This document shows, in pieces, positions 52,666 to 62,576 of a stretch of 64,000 nt of DNA. Under the pieces are notes generated by a model. That model did no database searches. It was given only the letters and a program-made list of their open reading frames with translations, and had not been told where the DNA came from. The DNA lies in assembly GCA_021827205.1 (NCBI GenBank), contig JAKAWV010000009.1, positions 49,621 to 113,620 of the forward strand. Direction: 5' to 3'. Within the stretch, counting starts at the first letter, position 1; each line of letters starts with the position of its first letter. The translations under genes were made by a program, and so were the position numbers. The DNA is from Pseudomonadota bacterium (GTDB taxonomy: Bacteria > Pseudomonadota > Gammaproteobacteria > Xanthomonadales > Rhodanobacteraceae).

Positions 52666-55503
52666 ATGGAACTCACCCCCGGCCAACGCTGGATTTCCTC
52701 CGCCGAACCCGAACTCGGCTTGGCCACCGTGCTGCGCGTCGATGCGCGCAGCGTACAAATGCTGTTCGCCAGGAGCGGCGTGCTGCGCCAGTACGCGCGC
52801 GAAAGCGCGCCATTCCTGCGCGCCGAGTTTCGCGTCGGCCAGCGCATCGCCGGCAAGGGCCGCAACCTGGTGATCGAGCGCGTGGAGATACGCGACGGCC
52901 TGCTGGTGTATTCCGGCGACGGCATGGAAATGCACGAGGGCGAACTGGATGACGAACAGCCGGTGTCGCAAGCCGACGAGCGCCTGATGGCCGGACGCGT
53001 GGATGCGCCGCGCGCCTTCACGCTGCGCCTCGAAGCCCTGCAGCGCCGCCAGCATGCTCGCGCCAGTGCCTGCTGGGGCCTGGCCAGCGCGCGCATCGCC
53101 GCGTTGCCGCACCAGTTGCGCGTGGCCGAGGCGGCCGACGCGCGTCACGCGCCACGCCTGCTGCTGGCGGATGAAGCCGGCCTCGGCAAGACCATCGAAG
53201 CCGGCATGATCGTGGCGCGTTTGCTGGCCAGCGGGCGCGCTGCGCGCGTGCTGGTGTTGCTGCCCGAAACCCTGCTGTCGCAGTGGTTCGTCGAACTGCT
53301 GCGGCGCTTCAACCTGAGCTTCGCGCTGTACGACGAGGAGCGCTGTGAAGCGATTGAATCCGCCGGCGATGCGCGTAATCCGTTCGCGGACGAGCAGCAT
53401 GTCCTCGCCTCGCTGGCATGGCTGGAGGCGCATCCGCAGCGCCAGGAGCAAGTGCTCGCGGCCGGCTGGGACATGCTGGTGGTCGATGAGGCGCACCACC
53501 TCGAATGGACGCCGACGCGGGTCAGCGCGCGCTACGCGCTGGTCGAGCGCCTCGCCACGGTCACGCCCGGCCTGCTGCTGCTCACCGCCACGCCCGAGCA
53601 ATTGGGCCGCGAGGGCCACTTCGCGCGCCTGCGCCTGCTCGATCCGGCACGCTACGCCAGCCTCGATGCCTACCTCGCCGAAACCGCCGACTACCCGGCG
53701 CGCTCGGCGCTGGCGCTGCGCCTCGAAGCCGGCGCCGATCTCAGCGCCGCGCAGCGCGCCGAGCTGGCCGCGCTGTTCGCTGCCGAACCCGAGCTGCTCG
53801 CCGCGTTGCATGCCTACCCCGAAGCGCAAACCGCGCCGTATCTGCTCGACGCACTGATCGATCGCCACGGCACCGGCCGTGTGATGTTTCGTCATCGCCG
53901 CGCCAGCATCGGTGGCTTCGCGCCGCGCCAGCCGCGACTCGTACTGGTCGCGGACGACGACGACGACGCGCGCCAGCGTCTGTTCGCCGAATTCAGCGCC
54001 GACGCGCAGCAGCCGCCCGCGGTACTGGAGTTCGACTACACGCGCGATGCGCGCCTCGACTGGTTGCTGCAACTGCTTGATGCTCATGTCGGCGAGAAAT
54101 TCCTGCTGCTGTGCCACAGCGAGGCCAAAGTGCTGGCGCTGGAAGCCGCGCTGCGCCTGCGCAGCGGTGCCGGCGTGGCGCGCTTCCACGAAAGCCTCGG
54201 ACTGCTGCAGCGCGACCGTGCCGCGGCGTGGTTCGCCGCGCCCGATGGCGCACGCCTGCTGCTGTGCTCCGAGATCGGCTCGGAGGGCCGCAACTTCCAG
54301 TTCGCGCACCACCTCGTGCTGTGGGATCTGCCGCTGGATCCGGACCTGCTCGAACAGCGCATCGGTCGGCTCGATCGCATCGGCCAGACCCACGCCATCC
54401 AGATTCATCACCACGCGTTGCACGGCAGTGCCCAGCACGCACTGGCGCGCTGGTACGACGAAGGCTGCGATGCATTTCGCAGCAGCCCCGCCGATGGCCG
54501 CGCGCTGCTGCGCCGCTTCGGCGCGCCGCTGCGCGAACTTGCGCTGGCGCATGCGCGTGGCGCCGAGGACGCCGATCTCGAGCTCGATGTGCTGATCGCC
54601 GAAACACGCGCCGCGCACGTTGAATTGTGCGCCGCCATCGAGCACGGGCGTGATCGTCTGCTCGAACTCGCCGCGCAGCGCGCCGCGCCCGCGCAAGCCT
54701 TGCTGCGCGCGTTGCAAACCGAGGACGCCGATACCGCGCAAGCCGATTTCGCGCTGCGCCTGCTCGAGCAATACGGCGTGCATCACGATGCATTCGAGGA
54801 CGGCAGCGTGCTGCTCGATCCCGAATACCTGACCACCGATGCCCTGCCCGAGCTCAAGGACGGCCCACTGCGCGCCACGTTCCAGCGTGACGTCGCGCTG
54901 GCGCGCGAGGAGCTGGCGCTGCTGCGCCTGGATCATCCGTTGCTGCAGGGCGCGCTCGATCTGCTGCTGGGCAGCGAGTCGGGTAACGCCAGTTTTCTGG
55001 TCGACGACACCCTGCCCGCGCGCAGCGCCGTGCTGCAAGCGGTGTTCGTACTCGAATGCGTGGCCGCACGCGCGCTCGACGTCGATCGTTTCCTGCCGCC
55101 GACGCCGCTGGTGATCAGCATCGACAGCAAGCTGACCGAGCGCGATGCCTTCGAACCTGCCGCCAACGCGCTGCGCTGCGCCAGCGAGAAACCGCTGGAC
55201 GTCGCGCGCTATCGCAAGTTTCTCGGCCGTCTGGTGCCGCCGATGCTGGAGCGCGCGCAGCAACTCGCGCGCGCGCAGGCGGATGCGCTTGCCGCGGCCG
55301 CGCATGCGCGCATGACCGCCAGTCTCGATGCCGAGATCACGCGACTGCAAGCCCTGCGCCGGATCAACCCGTCGGTGCGCGCGGATGAACTGGACGGCCT
55401 GCGCGCGCAGCGCGACGCGCTCGCCACCGCGCTGGAGAGCTCGCGCCTGCGCCTGGATGCCACGCGCTTCGTGGTCAGCCTGGATTTTCTGACCTTGAAG
55501 TAA
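52666..55503 (+). CDS. rapA: RapA-like RNA polymerase-associated SWI2/SNF2 ATPase
   Basis: The 945-residue protein has an N-terminal Tudor/KOW-like part (FTPGQRW-type LTPGQRWISSAEPELGLATV). The Snf2 helicase core has motif I in LLADEAGLGKTIEAGMI, DEAH box VVDEAHHLEW and LLTATPEQLGREGHFARL. A second RecA lobe follows (LLCSEIGSEGRNFQFAHHLVLWDLPLDPDLLEQRIGRLDRIGQ, in parts), then a C-terminal RapA_C region. RapA recycles stalled RNA polymerase after transcription. The ATG at 52666 gives the standard family N-terminus and near-E. coli length (968); the upstream frame reaches the repeats and is not coding. Confidence 0.93.
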   Translation: MELTPGQRWISSAEPELGLATVLRVDARSVQMLFARSGVLRQYARESAPFLRAEFRVGQRIAGKGRNLVIERVEIRDGLLVYSGDGMEMHEGELDDEQPVSQADERLMAGRVDAPRAFTLRLEALQRRQHARASACWGLASARIAALPHQLRVAEAADARHAPRLLLADEAGLGKTIEAGMIVARLLASGRAARVLVLLPETLLSQWFVELLRRFNLSFALYDEERCEAIESAGDARNPFADEQHVLASLAWLEAHPQRQEQVLAAGWDMLVVDEAHHLEWTPTRVSARYALVERLATVTPGLLLLTATPEQLGREGHFARLRLLDPARYASLDAYLAETADYPARSALALRLEAGADLSAAQRAELAALFAAEPELLAALHAYPEAQTAPYLLDALIDRHGTGRVMFRHRRASIGGFAPRQPRLVLVADDDDDARQRLFAEFSADAQQPPAVLEFDYTRDARLDWLLQLLDAHVGEKFLLLCHSEAKVLALEAALRLRSGAGVARFHESLGLLQRDRAAAWFAAPDGARLLLCSEIGSEGRNFQFAHHLVLWDLPLDPDLLEQRIGRLDRIGQTHAIQIHHHALHGSAQHALARWYDEGCDAFRSSPADGRALLRRFGAPLRELALAHARGAEDADLELDVLIAETRAAHVELCAAIEHGRDRLLELAAQRAAPAQALLRALQTEDADTAQADFALRLLEQYGVHHDAFEDGSVLLDPEYLTTDALPELKDGPLRATFQRDVALAREELALLRLDHPLLQGALDLLLGSESGNASFLVDDTLPARSAVLQAVFVLECVAARALDVDRFLPPTPLVISIDSKLTERDAFEPAANALRCASEKPLDVARYRKFLGRLVPPMLERAQQLARAQADALAAAAHARMTASLDAEITRLQALRRINPSVRADELDGLRAQRDALATALESSRLRLDATRFVVSLDFLTLK

Positions 55504-55560
55504 GCGTTCTGCGCCGCACGCCGGGCACCTTGCGCCCGCGCCCGATGTGGCGCTCGGCGC

Positions 55561-55587
55561 CGGCCAACGCGGCCAACGCGGCCAACG
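55561..55587. repeat. Three tandem copies of CGGCCAACG
   Basis: Perfect 9-bp triplication in the roughly 200-base gap between rapA and the convergent rhomboid gene. No gene or terminator is evident in that gap. Confidence 0.7.
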
Positions 55588-55709
55588 TCATTAGGCAACG
55601 TCAACAGCGCGAATGTTGCGAGCCTGCGCTTGATCTTCAGTCCCCCTCGGCATTGGCACGGAACCATGAGAACCCGCGCGACACGACCGGACCATGCCGC
55701 GCGCGTCGC

Positions 55710-56366
55710 TCAACGCAGTAGACGTTGCTGCGGCTTCAGCGGCAGGCGCCCGCGCCAGTACTGGATCAGCAACAAGCCGCCGAACATGCCACCCAGATGC
55801 GCGAAATGCGCCACGCCCGCCTCGGTGCCGGTCACGCCCAGCACCAGCTCCAACGCGCCATAGCCGATCACGAACAGCCACGCCGGCATCGGGATGGGCG
55901 GAAACAGCAGCATGATGCGCACGTGCGGATACAGCATGCCGAAGGCCAGCAGCACACCGAAGATGCCGCCGGAAGCGCCGATGGTCGGATAAAAACCGCC
56001 GGTGAAAAACTTCACCACCAGCAACTGCGCCAGCGCCGCCAGCACCGTGCACACGGTGTAGTACAGCAGGTACTTGCTGGCGCCGAACAGGCGCTCAATG
56101 GGCGGCCCGAACAGGAACAACGCCCACATGTTGAACAGGATATGCAGCCAGCCGCCGTGCAGAAACGCGAAGGTGATCAGTTGCCACGGCTCGAAGCCCA
56201 CGGTGACGATGCGCCCGCTGGCCATCCGCGCCTGCTCGTGGCCGAACGGCCACAGCGCGAAGTGCGCGATCAAGCTGTCGTTGTAGCCGCCGTAATGCTG
56301 CAGCAGGAAAATCACCACGCACGAGACGATCAGCGCGCCGGTGACGGGAGGAAAATCGAACTTCAT
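55710..56366 (-). CDS. Rhomboid-family intramembrane serine protease
   Basis: The 218-residue protein has six transmembrane helices. The catalytic pair is visible as the serine in TIGASGGIFGVLLAF and the histidine in VAHFAHLGGMFGG. The L1-loop region shows FAFLHGGWLHILFNMWAL with the HxxxHxxxN elements of rhomboids. The ATG at 56366 (MKFDFPPVTGAL) is preferred over 56387. Natural substrates are unknown. It is monocistronic and convergent with rapA. Confidence 0.93.
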   Translation of the reverse strand: MKFDFPPVTGALIVSCVVIFLLQHYGGYNDSLIAHFALWPFGHEQARMASGRIVTVGFEPWQLITFAFLHGGWLHILFNMWALFLFGPPIERLFGASKYLLYYTVCTVLAALAQLLVVKFFTGGFYPTIGASGGIFGVLLAFGMLYPHVRIMLLFPPIPMPAWLFVIGYGALELVLGVTGTEAGVAHFAHLGGMFGGLLLIQYWRGRLPLKPQQRLLR

Positions 56367-56585
56367 GCGCGCAGGCCTGGGGAGCAATGCGCGAGGGTAA
56401 CGCCTGCGCCGCGTGGCGTCAGCGCGCGGCGGTTTACAGACATGTCATGGAAACCAACCGGACTTCAGCGTGAAAGGCCAGCCGATGTCGTGCACTTCAC
56501 GAATTTCCTCTCGCGTGCACCGGACGACGAGAGCCGCTGGCATGACCCGGACATGCGCCACTGGGTTGGCGCAAGCGGGCGCTGC

Positions 56586-57089
56586 CTACTGCGCGGGCGG
56601 CGGCCCGGGAAACCGCACCACGGCCGTCGCCACCGCGCCGCCGGGCGGCACGTAGGCCGGCGCCGCCACGCCGGCTGGCCCGAGGTGGCGCACATAGCGA
56701 TACACCGCGCGCAGGTCGCCATCGCTCATGGCACGCAGGTTGAACCACGGCATCGGCGGACGATATTGCGCGGTGCGCGCCAGTTGCAGCCACTGCGCCT
56801 CGCTCAGCGCGGCCAGTTTCAGGCGCAGATTGCTGGCGTAGGTGGTGCCCCAGGGGCCGCTCCAGCCGGTGCCGTCGCCGGTCAGCCAGTCGCGCTCGGG
56901 TACCTGACCATCGCGCTGGGCATAGGCCGGCGTGTGGCAATCGTTGCAGCCGGAGATCTTCACCACATAGCGCCCGCGCTCGATGCTGCCGGGTTTGCCC
57001 GTTGGCGACGGCGCGGCGATCAACAGGACCGGGATCATCACCAGCGCGGTCAGCACGATCGCGTGCATGATTGGACGTTGCTTGTTCAT
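56586..57089 (-). CDS. Exported c-type cytochrome
   Basis: The 167-residue protein has an N-terminal signal or anchor helix (HAIVLTALVMIPVLLIAA) and one haem-binding motif, C48-N-D-C51-H52 in KISGCNDCHTPAY. A likely axial methionine lies in PPMPWFNLRAMSDGDL. The fold pattern matches small periplasmic cytochromes related to the Cytochrome_CBB3 type. It lies 26 bases downstream of the DUF1579-like gene on the same strand. The electron-transfer partner is unknown. Confidence 0.85.
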   Translation of the reverse strand: MNKQRPIMHAIVLTALVMIPVLLIAAPSPTGKPGSIERGRYVVKISGCNDCHTPAYAQRDGQVPERDWLTGDGTGWSGPWGTTYASNLRLKLAALSEAQWLQLARTAQYRPPMPWFNLRAMSDGDLRAVYRYVRHLGPAGVAAPAYVPPGGAVATAVVRFPGPPPAQ

Positions 57090-57115
57090 GGCATGCATCT
57101 CCGCTTGAATGAAGT

Positions 57116-57733
57116 TCACAGCCGCGTGTAGTCGATCTGCATGGCCTTGCGCTCGCGCCCGTCGCGCGTCTCGTGCCACTCGAACACGTAGCTGCGCGGG
57201 CCGGTGATGCGCACCACCTCGCGCACCGGAATCGTCGTGCCGGGCTGCAGCGGATCCTGCATCTGCCCGTGGTAGGTCCAGGTCTTGCCGGCGGCGTCGT
57301 AGTCGCCGTGGCTGACGAAAATCGCGGTCGAGCCATCGTCCATCCAGATGCTGGTATAGCGGCCGCTGACGTTGTCATAGCCGCTGTAGCCGAGGCCCTG
57401 CATCGGCTTGCCCATGAGGTGGCCGCGGTGGCGCATCTCCATGAAGCGCCCGCCCAGCACCGGCCGCACCTCGGCCACGCCCTGCTCGATCCGTGGCGGC
57501 TGGCCGGGTTCCATCCACATCTGCACACGTTCCTTCCAGCGTCCCTGGAACCATTCGAGCCGCTGGTGTTGCGGCCCGACGGCCGCCGCGCGCTGCCACG
57601 CCTGCATCGCGGCCTGCTGCGCGGCGCTGGCTGCGGGCGGGGTGTCGGCCGCCGTGCCGAACGATGCAACAGTCAACGCGACGAGCGCGGCAAGCGTGGC
57701 GGTCAACGATCGAGACCCGGTGAGTTTGCGCAT
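57116..57733 (-). CDS. Exported DUF1579-like protein
   Basis: The 205-residue protein has a signal peptide (SLTATLAALVALTVASFGTAAD) and a beta-rich domain with the DUF1579 pattern LEWFQGRWKERVQMW, RPVLGGRFMEMRHRG, GLGYSGYDNVSGRYTSIWMDD and a C-terminal FEWHETRDGRERKAMQI. The fold is probably lipocalin-like; ligand and function are unknown. The ATG at 57733 starts the signal peptide. It is likely co-transcribed with the downstream cytochrome gene. Confidence 0.8.
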   Translation of the reverse strand: MRKLTGSRSLTATLAALVALTVASFGTAADTPPAASAAQQAAMQAWQRAAAVGPQHQRLEWFQGRWKERVQMWMEPGQPPRIEQGVAEVRPVLGGRFMEMRHRGHLMGKPMQGLGYSGYDNVSGRYTSIWMDDGSTAIFVSHGDYDAAGKTWTYHGQMQDPLQPGTTIPVREVVRITGPRSYVFEWHETRDGRERKAMQIDYTRL

Positions 57734-57914
57734 GGTGCGTTCTCCCGCCGCCGTAGCGCGGCGCGAACATGAAACTAGGACATCGCGCCATGCCACGCAC
57801 GCTCGCGCAGACCGGTGTTGCGCGGCCGATACAGCAACGGCGCGGCGCAGGATCGCGCGTCGACGTGCCTACGGGCCCGCCACGCCCAGCAGTTGCATCA
57901 GCTCGGGGCGCTAC

Positions 57915-58103
57915 CTAGCCTCGCCCGCCAACGCAGCGACGATCTGGGCAAGGCCACGCACCCGCCAGGCCAGTCTCGCCAAACACCAGATCGCAGACCA
58001 CCTGCGCCTCCACGCCGGCAAGCACCAACTGTCCCGCCGCGCGGCCGCGCTCATCGGCGAACACGGCCGAGAGCTTGTGCAGCAGCGCCTGCTCGGCGCT
58101 CAC
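57915..58103 (-). pseudogene. Short ORF or gene remnant coupled to the end of hutU
   Basis: A GTG at 58103 overlaps the hutU stop (GTGA) and opens a 62-codon frame: [19 protein letters not shown] and then GQLVLAGVEAQVVCDLVFGE. The latter vaguely resembles the GVEAHVCV strand of isochorismatase-family hydrolases, but the frame ends soon and no complete domain is present. It could be a degraded gene or a chance frame. The rest of the 366-base gap between the DUF1579-like gene (57733) and hutU holds nothing I recognise. Confidence 0.3.
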
Positions 58104-59770
58104 AGCATCGGCAACTTCAGTCCCTGCTCCCTGGCGCAGGCGATGGCGTCGGGGTAGCCGGCATCGGCGTGGCGCATCACGCCGCTGCCGGGGTCGTTCC
58201 ACAGCACGCGCGCGATGCGCGCATCGGCGGCCGCGCTGCCGTCGCAGACGATCACCACGCCGGCATGCTGCGCATAGCCCATGCCGACGCCGCCGCCATG
58301 ATGGAAGCTCACCCAACTGGCGCCGCTGACGGCATTGAGCAGGCAGTTGAGGAGCGGCCAGTCGGACACCGCATCGCTGCCGTCGCGCATGGCTTCGGTC
58401 TCGCGGTTGGGGCTGGCCACGCTGCCGGAATCCAGATGATCGCGGCCGATCACGATCGGTGCTTTCAATTCACCCGTGCGCACCATTTCATTGAACGCCA
58501 GGCCCAGGCGGTGACGATCGCCCAGGCCCACCCAGCAGATGCGCGCCGGCAAGCCCTGAAACGCGATGCGCTGTTCGGCCATATCCAGCCAGTGGTGCAG
58601 GTGCGCATCGTCGGGCAGCAATTCCCTGACCTTGCGGTCGGTCTTGAGGATGTCCTCGGGATCGCCCGACAACGCCACCCAGCGAAACGGCCCCTTGCCG
58701 CGACAGAACAGATGACGCATGTAGGCCGGCACGAAGCCGGGAAAATCGAAGGCGCGCGCACAGCCTTCGTCCAGCGCCATCTGCCGGATGTTGTTGCCGT
58801 AGTCGAAGGTCGGCACGCCGGCATCCTTGAACGCCAGCATGGCCTCGACGTGCACGCGCATGGATTTCCTGGCCGCGTCGCGCACACCCTCGGGATCGGC
58901 GGCGCGGCGTTCGGCCCACTGTTCCAGCGTCCAGCCAATCGGCAGGTAGCCGTTGAGCGGATCGTGCGCGCTGGTCTGGTCGGTGACGGCATCGGGCTTC
59001 ACGCCCCGGCGCACCATCTCCGGCAGCATCTCGGCGGCGTTGCCCAGCAACGCGATGGACTTGGCCGCGCCGGCCTTGGTGTATTTCGCGATGCGCGCCA
59101 GCGCGTCGTCGAGGTCTTTCGCCTGCTCGTCGACGTAGCGCGTCTTCAGGCGGAAGTCGATGCGCGACTGCTGGCACTCGATGGTGAGACTGCAGGCGCC
59201 GGCCATGCTCGCCGCCAGCGGCTGCGCGGCGCCCATGCCGCCGAGGCCGGCGCTGAGGATCCACTTGCCCTCGAGGCTGCCGGCGTAGTGCCGGTTGCCC
59301 AGTTCGACGAAGGTTTCGTAAGTGCCCTGCACGATGCCCTGCGAGGCAATGTAGATCCACGAGCCCGCAGTCATCTGCCCGAACATCATCAGGCCCTTGC
59401 GGTCGAGTTCGTGGAAGTGCTCCCAGGTCGCCCAATGCGGTACCAGGTTGGTGTTGGCGATCAGCACGCGTGGCGCGTCGGCGTGCGTGCGGAATACGCC
59501 CACCGGCTTGCCGGACTGGATCAACAGGGTTTCGTCGTCGTTCAATTCGCGCAGCGATTCGAGAATGGCGTCGAAGCATTCCCAGTTGCGCGCGGCGCGG
59601 CCGATGCCGCCATAGACCACCAGCTCGGCCGGGTTCTCGGCCACCTCGGCGTCGAGGTTGTTCTGGATCATGCGGTAGGCGGCCTCGATGACCCAGTTCT
59701 TGCAGGTTTTCTGCGGCCCGCGCGGCGCGCGGACGTGACGGCTGGGATCGCGGCGCGTGAAGGTGCTCAT
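58100..59770 (-). CDS. hutU: Urocanate hydratase
   Basis: Second enzyme of histidine degradation, adding water to urocanate with tightly bound NAD. The 556-residue length is standard. Motifs: [41 protein letters not shown] (in parts), [32 protein letters not shown] and the cysteine-containing [20 protein letters not shown], with [18 protein letters not shown] near the end. The ATG at 59770 gives the usual start. No other hut genes are in the window, so it is an orphan here. Confidence 0.96.
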   Translation of the reverse strand: MSTFTRRDPSRHVRAPRGPQKTCKNWVIEAAYRMIQNNLDAEVAENPAELVVYGGIGRAARNWECFDAILESLRELNDDETLLIQSGKPVGVFRTHADAPRVLIANTNLVPHWATWEHFHELDRKGLMMFGQMTAGSWIYIASQGIVQGTYETFVELGNRHYAGSLEGKWILSAGLGGMGAAQPLAASMAGACSLTIECQQSRIDFRLKTRYVDEQAKDLDDALARIAKYTKAGAAKSIALLGNAAEMLPEMVRRGVKPDAVTDQTSAHDPLNGYLPIGWTLEQWAERRAADPEGVRDAARKSMRVHVEAMLAFKDAGVPTFDYGNNIRQMALDEGCARAFDFPGFVPAYMRHLFCRGKGPFRWVALSGDPEDILKTDRKVRELLPDDAHLHHWLDMAEQRIAFQGLPARICWVGLGDRHRLGLAFNEMVRTGELKAPIVIGRDHLDSGSVASPNRETEAMRDGSDAVSDWPLLNCLLNAVSGASWVSFHHGGGVGMGYAQHAGVVIVCDGSAAADARIARVLWNDPGSGVMRHADAGYPDAIACAREQGLKLPML

Positions 59771-59874
59771 CGCATGCTCCGGCTGATGAAAAGACGCGAC
59801 ATTATGCGCCGTCGCCGCGCCTCGCGGCCTTGCGCTACGCTGGCACGATTGCCTGGCCGGGAATCGCAAAGCGC

Positions 59875-60795
59875 ATGGCCTTCGTGCTCAGACTCGACCG
59901 CGACCCCGGCGCCGAACTGGCGCGCGTGCTGCGCGCCGAGGTGGACGACGCGCTGCGCCTGCTCGCGGTGACGCCGCGCGATGCCGGCGCGTTCCGCGCC
60001 GGCATCCACGACGCGCGCCGCGCCTTGCGCCGCTGCCGCGCGGCGCTGCGGCTGCTGCCACCCGATCTCGCCATCGACACGCTGGTGCAGCCGTTGCGCG
60101 CCGCCGGACGCGCGCTGTCACCGCTGCGCGACGCGCAGGCGCTGCTGGAAACCCTCGCGCAATTGCAACAGCAGCAACCCGCGTTGCTGGGCAGCGCCCA
60201 TCCCGCGCTGCTGCAACGGCTGGCGCGCCAGGTACGCGCCGGCGAACGCAAGCATGTCGGTGGCGTGCTCGCCGCCACCGTGGCCCTGCAGACCCTGGTC
60301 ACGACGCTGGCTGCGTGGCGGCCCGAGGTCACCCATGCGCAGCTCTGGCGCGGCCTGCGTCGCGGCGCTCTGCGCGCCGCGCGTGCCACCCATTCCGCCC
60401 ACGAACACGCCGACGAAGCAGCCCTGCACCGCTGGCGCCGGCGCATGCGCGATCACGCGCTGCAACTGGAGTTGCTCAGCGGTGCGTGGCCGCTGGTGCT
60501 GGCCGGCGAGGTGGCCGAACGCAAGCGCCTCGCGCGCATGCTCGGCCACTGGCGCGACCTCGGCGGCCTGCAAGCGCACGTGCGCCGCCTGCGCAGCACG
60601 CATCTCGGCCGCCTCAGTCGCGACAGTTTGTTGCAGCGTCTGCGCCACGCCCGCGCGGTGTTGCCGCGCGATGCCCAGGCACTGGCCGCGCGCGTGCACG
60701 CCGAGCCGCCGCGCGCGTTGGCGCTGCGCGTGGCGCGCTATCACGAGGCGGCGCGGGCGGGAAGCGCTGCACCACCGCACCGCGGGGCATTCTGA
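59875..60795 (+). CDS. CHAD-domain protein
   Basis: The 306-residue, almost all-helical protein is rich in arginine. CHAD domains bind polyphosphate through conserved His/Arg/Lys residues. The pattern appears here twice, as [18 protein letters not shown] near the N-terminus and as [19 protein letters not shown] in the second half. The start at 59875 ([10 protein letters not shown]) follows the divergent hutU by about 100 bases. No CYTH domain or polyphosphate kinase is nearby, so a link to polyphosphate granules is only a family-based inference. Confidence 0.83.
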   Translation: MAFVLRLDRDPGAELARVLRAEVDDALRLLAVTPRDAGAFRAGIHDARRALRRCRAALRLLPPDLAIDTLVQPLRAAGRALSPLRDAQALLETLAQLQQQQPALLGSAHPALLQRLARQVRAGERKHVGGVLAATVALQTLVTTLAAWRPEVTHAQLWRGLRRGALRAARATHSAHEHADEAALHRWRRRMRDHALQLELLSGAWPLVLAGEVAERKRLARMLGHWRDLGGLQAHVRRLRSTHLGRLSRDSLLQRLRHARAVLPRDAQALAARVHAEPPRALALRVARYHEAARAGSAAPPHRGAF

Positions 60796-61088
60796 GGTCA
60801 TCGCCAAGTCTCGCGTAACTTTTGGCAGCGATTCCCCGCTGCGTGTCGCGCACGGGTCAACCGCAGTGCGCGCCGCGCGTTGATGGTCTGAGCGCCACCC
60901 TGGCCCGGCCCATCCCCACATTGCGCAGGACGCGCACCCTGCGGGCCTCGGTGGCGTTCGCTTTGCCGCGTGGTGTCGGCGCGCATTCATCGATGCGCGG
61001 CGCGGCATCGGCGGCGCCAACGATGTCTGCGACACTGCCGTCCGAAAATGGCCAGTCACGCAACGACGCCAGTGCTAGCGTGCGCAGC

Positions 61089-62576
61089 ATGATGCGCGAT
61101 CCGACCACGACCGAACTGCCCGACTTGCAGACTTGCGAGCAGGCGCGGCTGAGCCGCGATGCGCGCTTCGACGGCCTGTTTTTCACCGCCGTCACCAGCA
61201 CCGGAATCTATTGCCGACCGGTATGTCCCGCACCGCCGCCGCGCCGCGAAAACATCAGCTACTACGCGAACGCGGCGGCGGCCGAGGCAGCGGGCTTCCG
61301 CCCCTGTCTGCGCTGTCGACCCGAACTGGCGCCGCGCAACGACGTACTGCGCCGCGGTGACAGCAGCGTCGCGCGAGCGCTGCGGATGATCGACGCCGGC
61401 ATGCTGGACGAACACTCGCTGGCGGACATGGCGCGACATCTGGCGCTGAGCGACCGCCAATTGCGGCGCCTGTTCGTCGCGCGCCTCGGCGCCACGCCGA
61501 TGCAGGTGCACAGCACGCGGCGTTTGCTGTTCGCCAAGCAACTGCTCGGCGAAACCGCGCTGCCGATCACGCAGATCGCGCTGGCCTCGGGCTTCCGCAG
61601 CCTGCGGCGTTTCAATGCCGCGTTCCAGTCGGCTTATCAGTTCGCGCCGCGCACGCTGCGCAAGCGCCCCGGCGCGGGCGCGGACAAGGTGCTGCTGCTG
61701 CGGCTCGGCTACCGCCCGCCGTATGATTTCGCGGCGCTGCTGGATTTCCTGCGCGCACGCGCGTTGCCCGGGCTGGAGCATGTCGATGACATGTCTTATG
61801 CGCGCGTGATCGGCAGCGCCGAACGGCCCGCGTGGCTGCGCGTGAATGCCTGCGGCGACGGCGATCACGCACTGCGTCTGGCGCTGCACGGCGTGGCGCC
61901 GGCCGATCTGCAGGACGTGGTCACGCGCGCGCGGCGCATGTTCGATCTGGATGCGGACCCGCACGCGATCGCCGCGGTGCTGGTGCGGGATCGCACGCTG
62001 CGGCCGCTGCTGCGACGCCATCCGGGTTTGCGCCTGCCGGGGGCGTGGGATGGATTTGAGCTGGCGGCGCGCGCGGTGCTCGGGCAGCAAGTCAGCGTGG
62101 CTGCGGCGCGCACGCTGGCGCAACGTTTGCTGCATGCGCATGGGCCGCGTGTCGCCCTCGTCGACGCACCCGCGCTCGAGCGCCTGTTTCCGAGCGCCGC
62201 AGCTTTGGCGGACATCGATCCCGCCACGCTGGGCGTGACCCGCATGCGCGCCGCGACGCTGCACGCGCTGGCCTGCGCGGTACGCGACGGCGCGATCGAT
62301 TTCGCGCCGACGCGCACCCTCGACGCATGGGAGACCCGCTGGGTCGCGCTGCCCGGCATCGGCGCGTGGACCGCGCACTACATCGCGTTGCGCGCGCTGT
62401 CGCATCCGGATGCGTTTCCGGCCAATGATCTGATCCTGCGCCGCGCGGCCGCTGACGATGCGCGCGCGCTCAGCGCGAAAGCCATGGGCGCGCGCGCCGA
62501 AGCCTGGCGACCATGGCGCGCTTATGCGGCCATGCATCTCTGGCGCAACGCCACACGATCCGGGAGGTCCACATGA
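61089..62576 (+). CDS. alkA: Ada N-terminal / AraC / AlkA-type DNA-3-methyladenine glycosylase fusion
   Basis: The 495-residue repair protein combines three parts. An Ada zinc domain (cysteines C42, C46, C73, C76 in GIYCRPVCPA and FRPCLRCRPE) can accept methyl groups from phosphotriesters. An AraC helix-turn-helix follows (about 95-190; SLADMARHLALSDRQLRRLF, ITQIALASGFRSLRRF). The AlkA half has an N-terminal AlkA_N fold and the HhH-GPD glycosylase (LGQQVSVAAARTLAQRL, LPGIGAWTAHYIAL, catalytic Asp in FPANDLILRR). The start at 61089 is an ATG doublet. The stop overlaps the ogt start (ATGA), making an alkylation-damage operon that the AraC part may regulate. Confidence 0.93.
   Translation: MMRDPTTTELPDLQTCEQARLSRDARFDGLFFTAVTSTGIYCRPVCPAPPPRRENISYYANAAAAEAAGFRPCLRCRPELAPRNDVLRRGDSSVARALRMIDAGMLDEHSLADMARHLALSDRQLRRLFVARLGATPMQVHSTRRLLFAKQLLGETALPITQIALASGFRSLRRFNAAFQSAYQFAPRTLRKRPGAGADKVLLLRLGYRPPYDFAALLDFLRARALPGLEHVDDMSYARVIGSAERPAWLRVNACGDGDHALRLALHGVAPADLQDVVTRARRMFDLDADPHAIAAVLVRDRTLRPLLRRHPGLRLPGAWDGFELAARAVLGQQVSVAAARTLAQRLLHAHGPRVALVDAPALERLFPSAAALADIDPATLGVTRMRAATLHALACAVRDGAIDFAPTRTLDAWETRWVALPGIGAWTAHYIALRALSHPDAFPANDLILRRAAADDARALSAKAMGARAEAWRPWRAYAAMHLWRNATRSGRST

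Noticed and set aside
52582..55350. 922-codon frame opposite rapA
   Set aside because: Antisense shadow of a gene with full helicase motifs.
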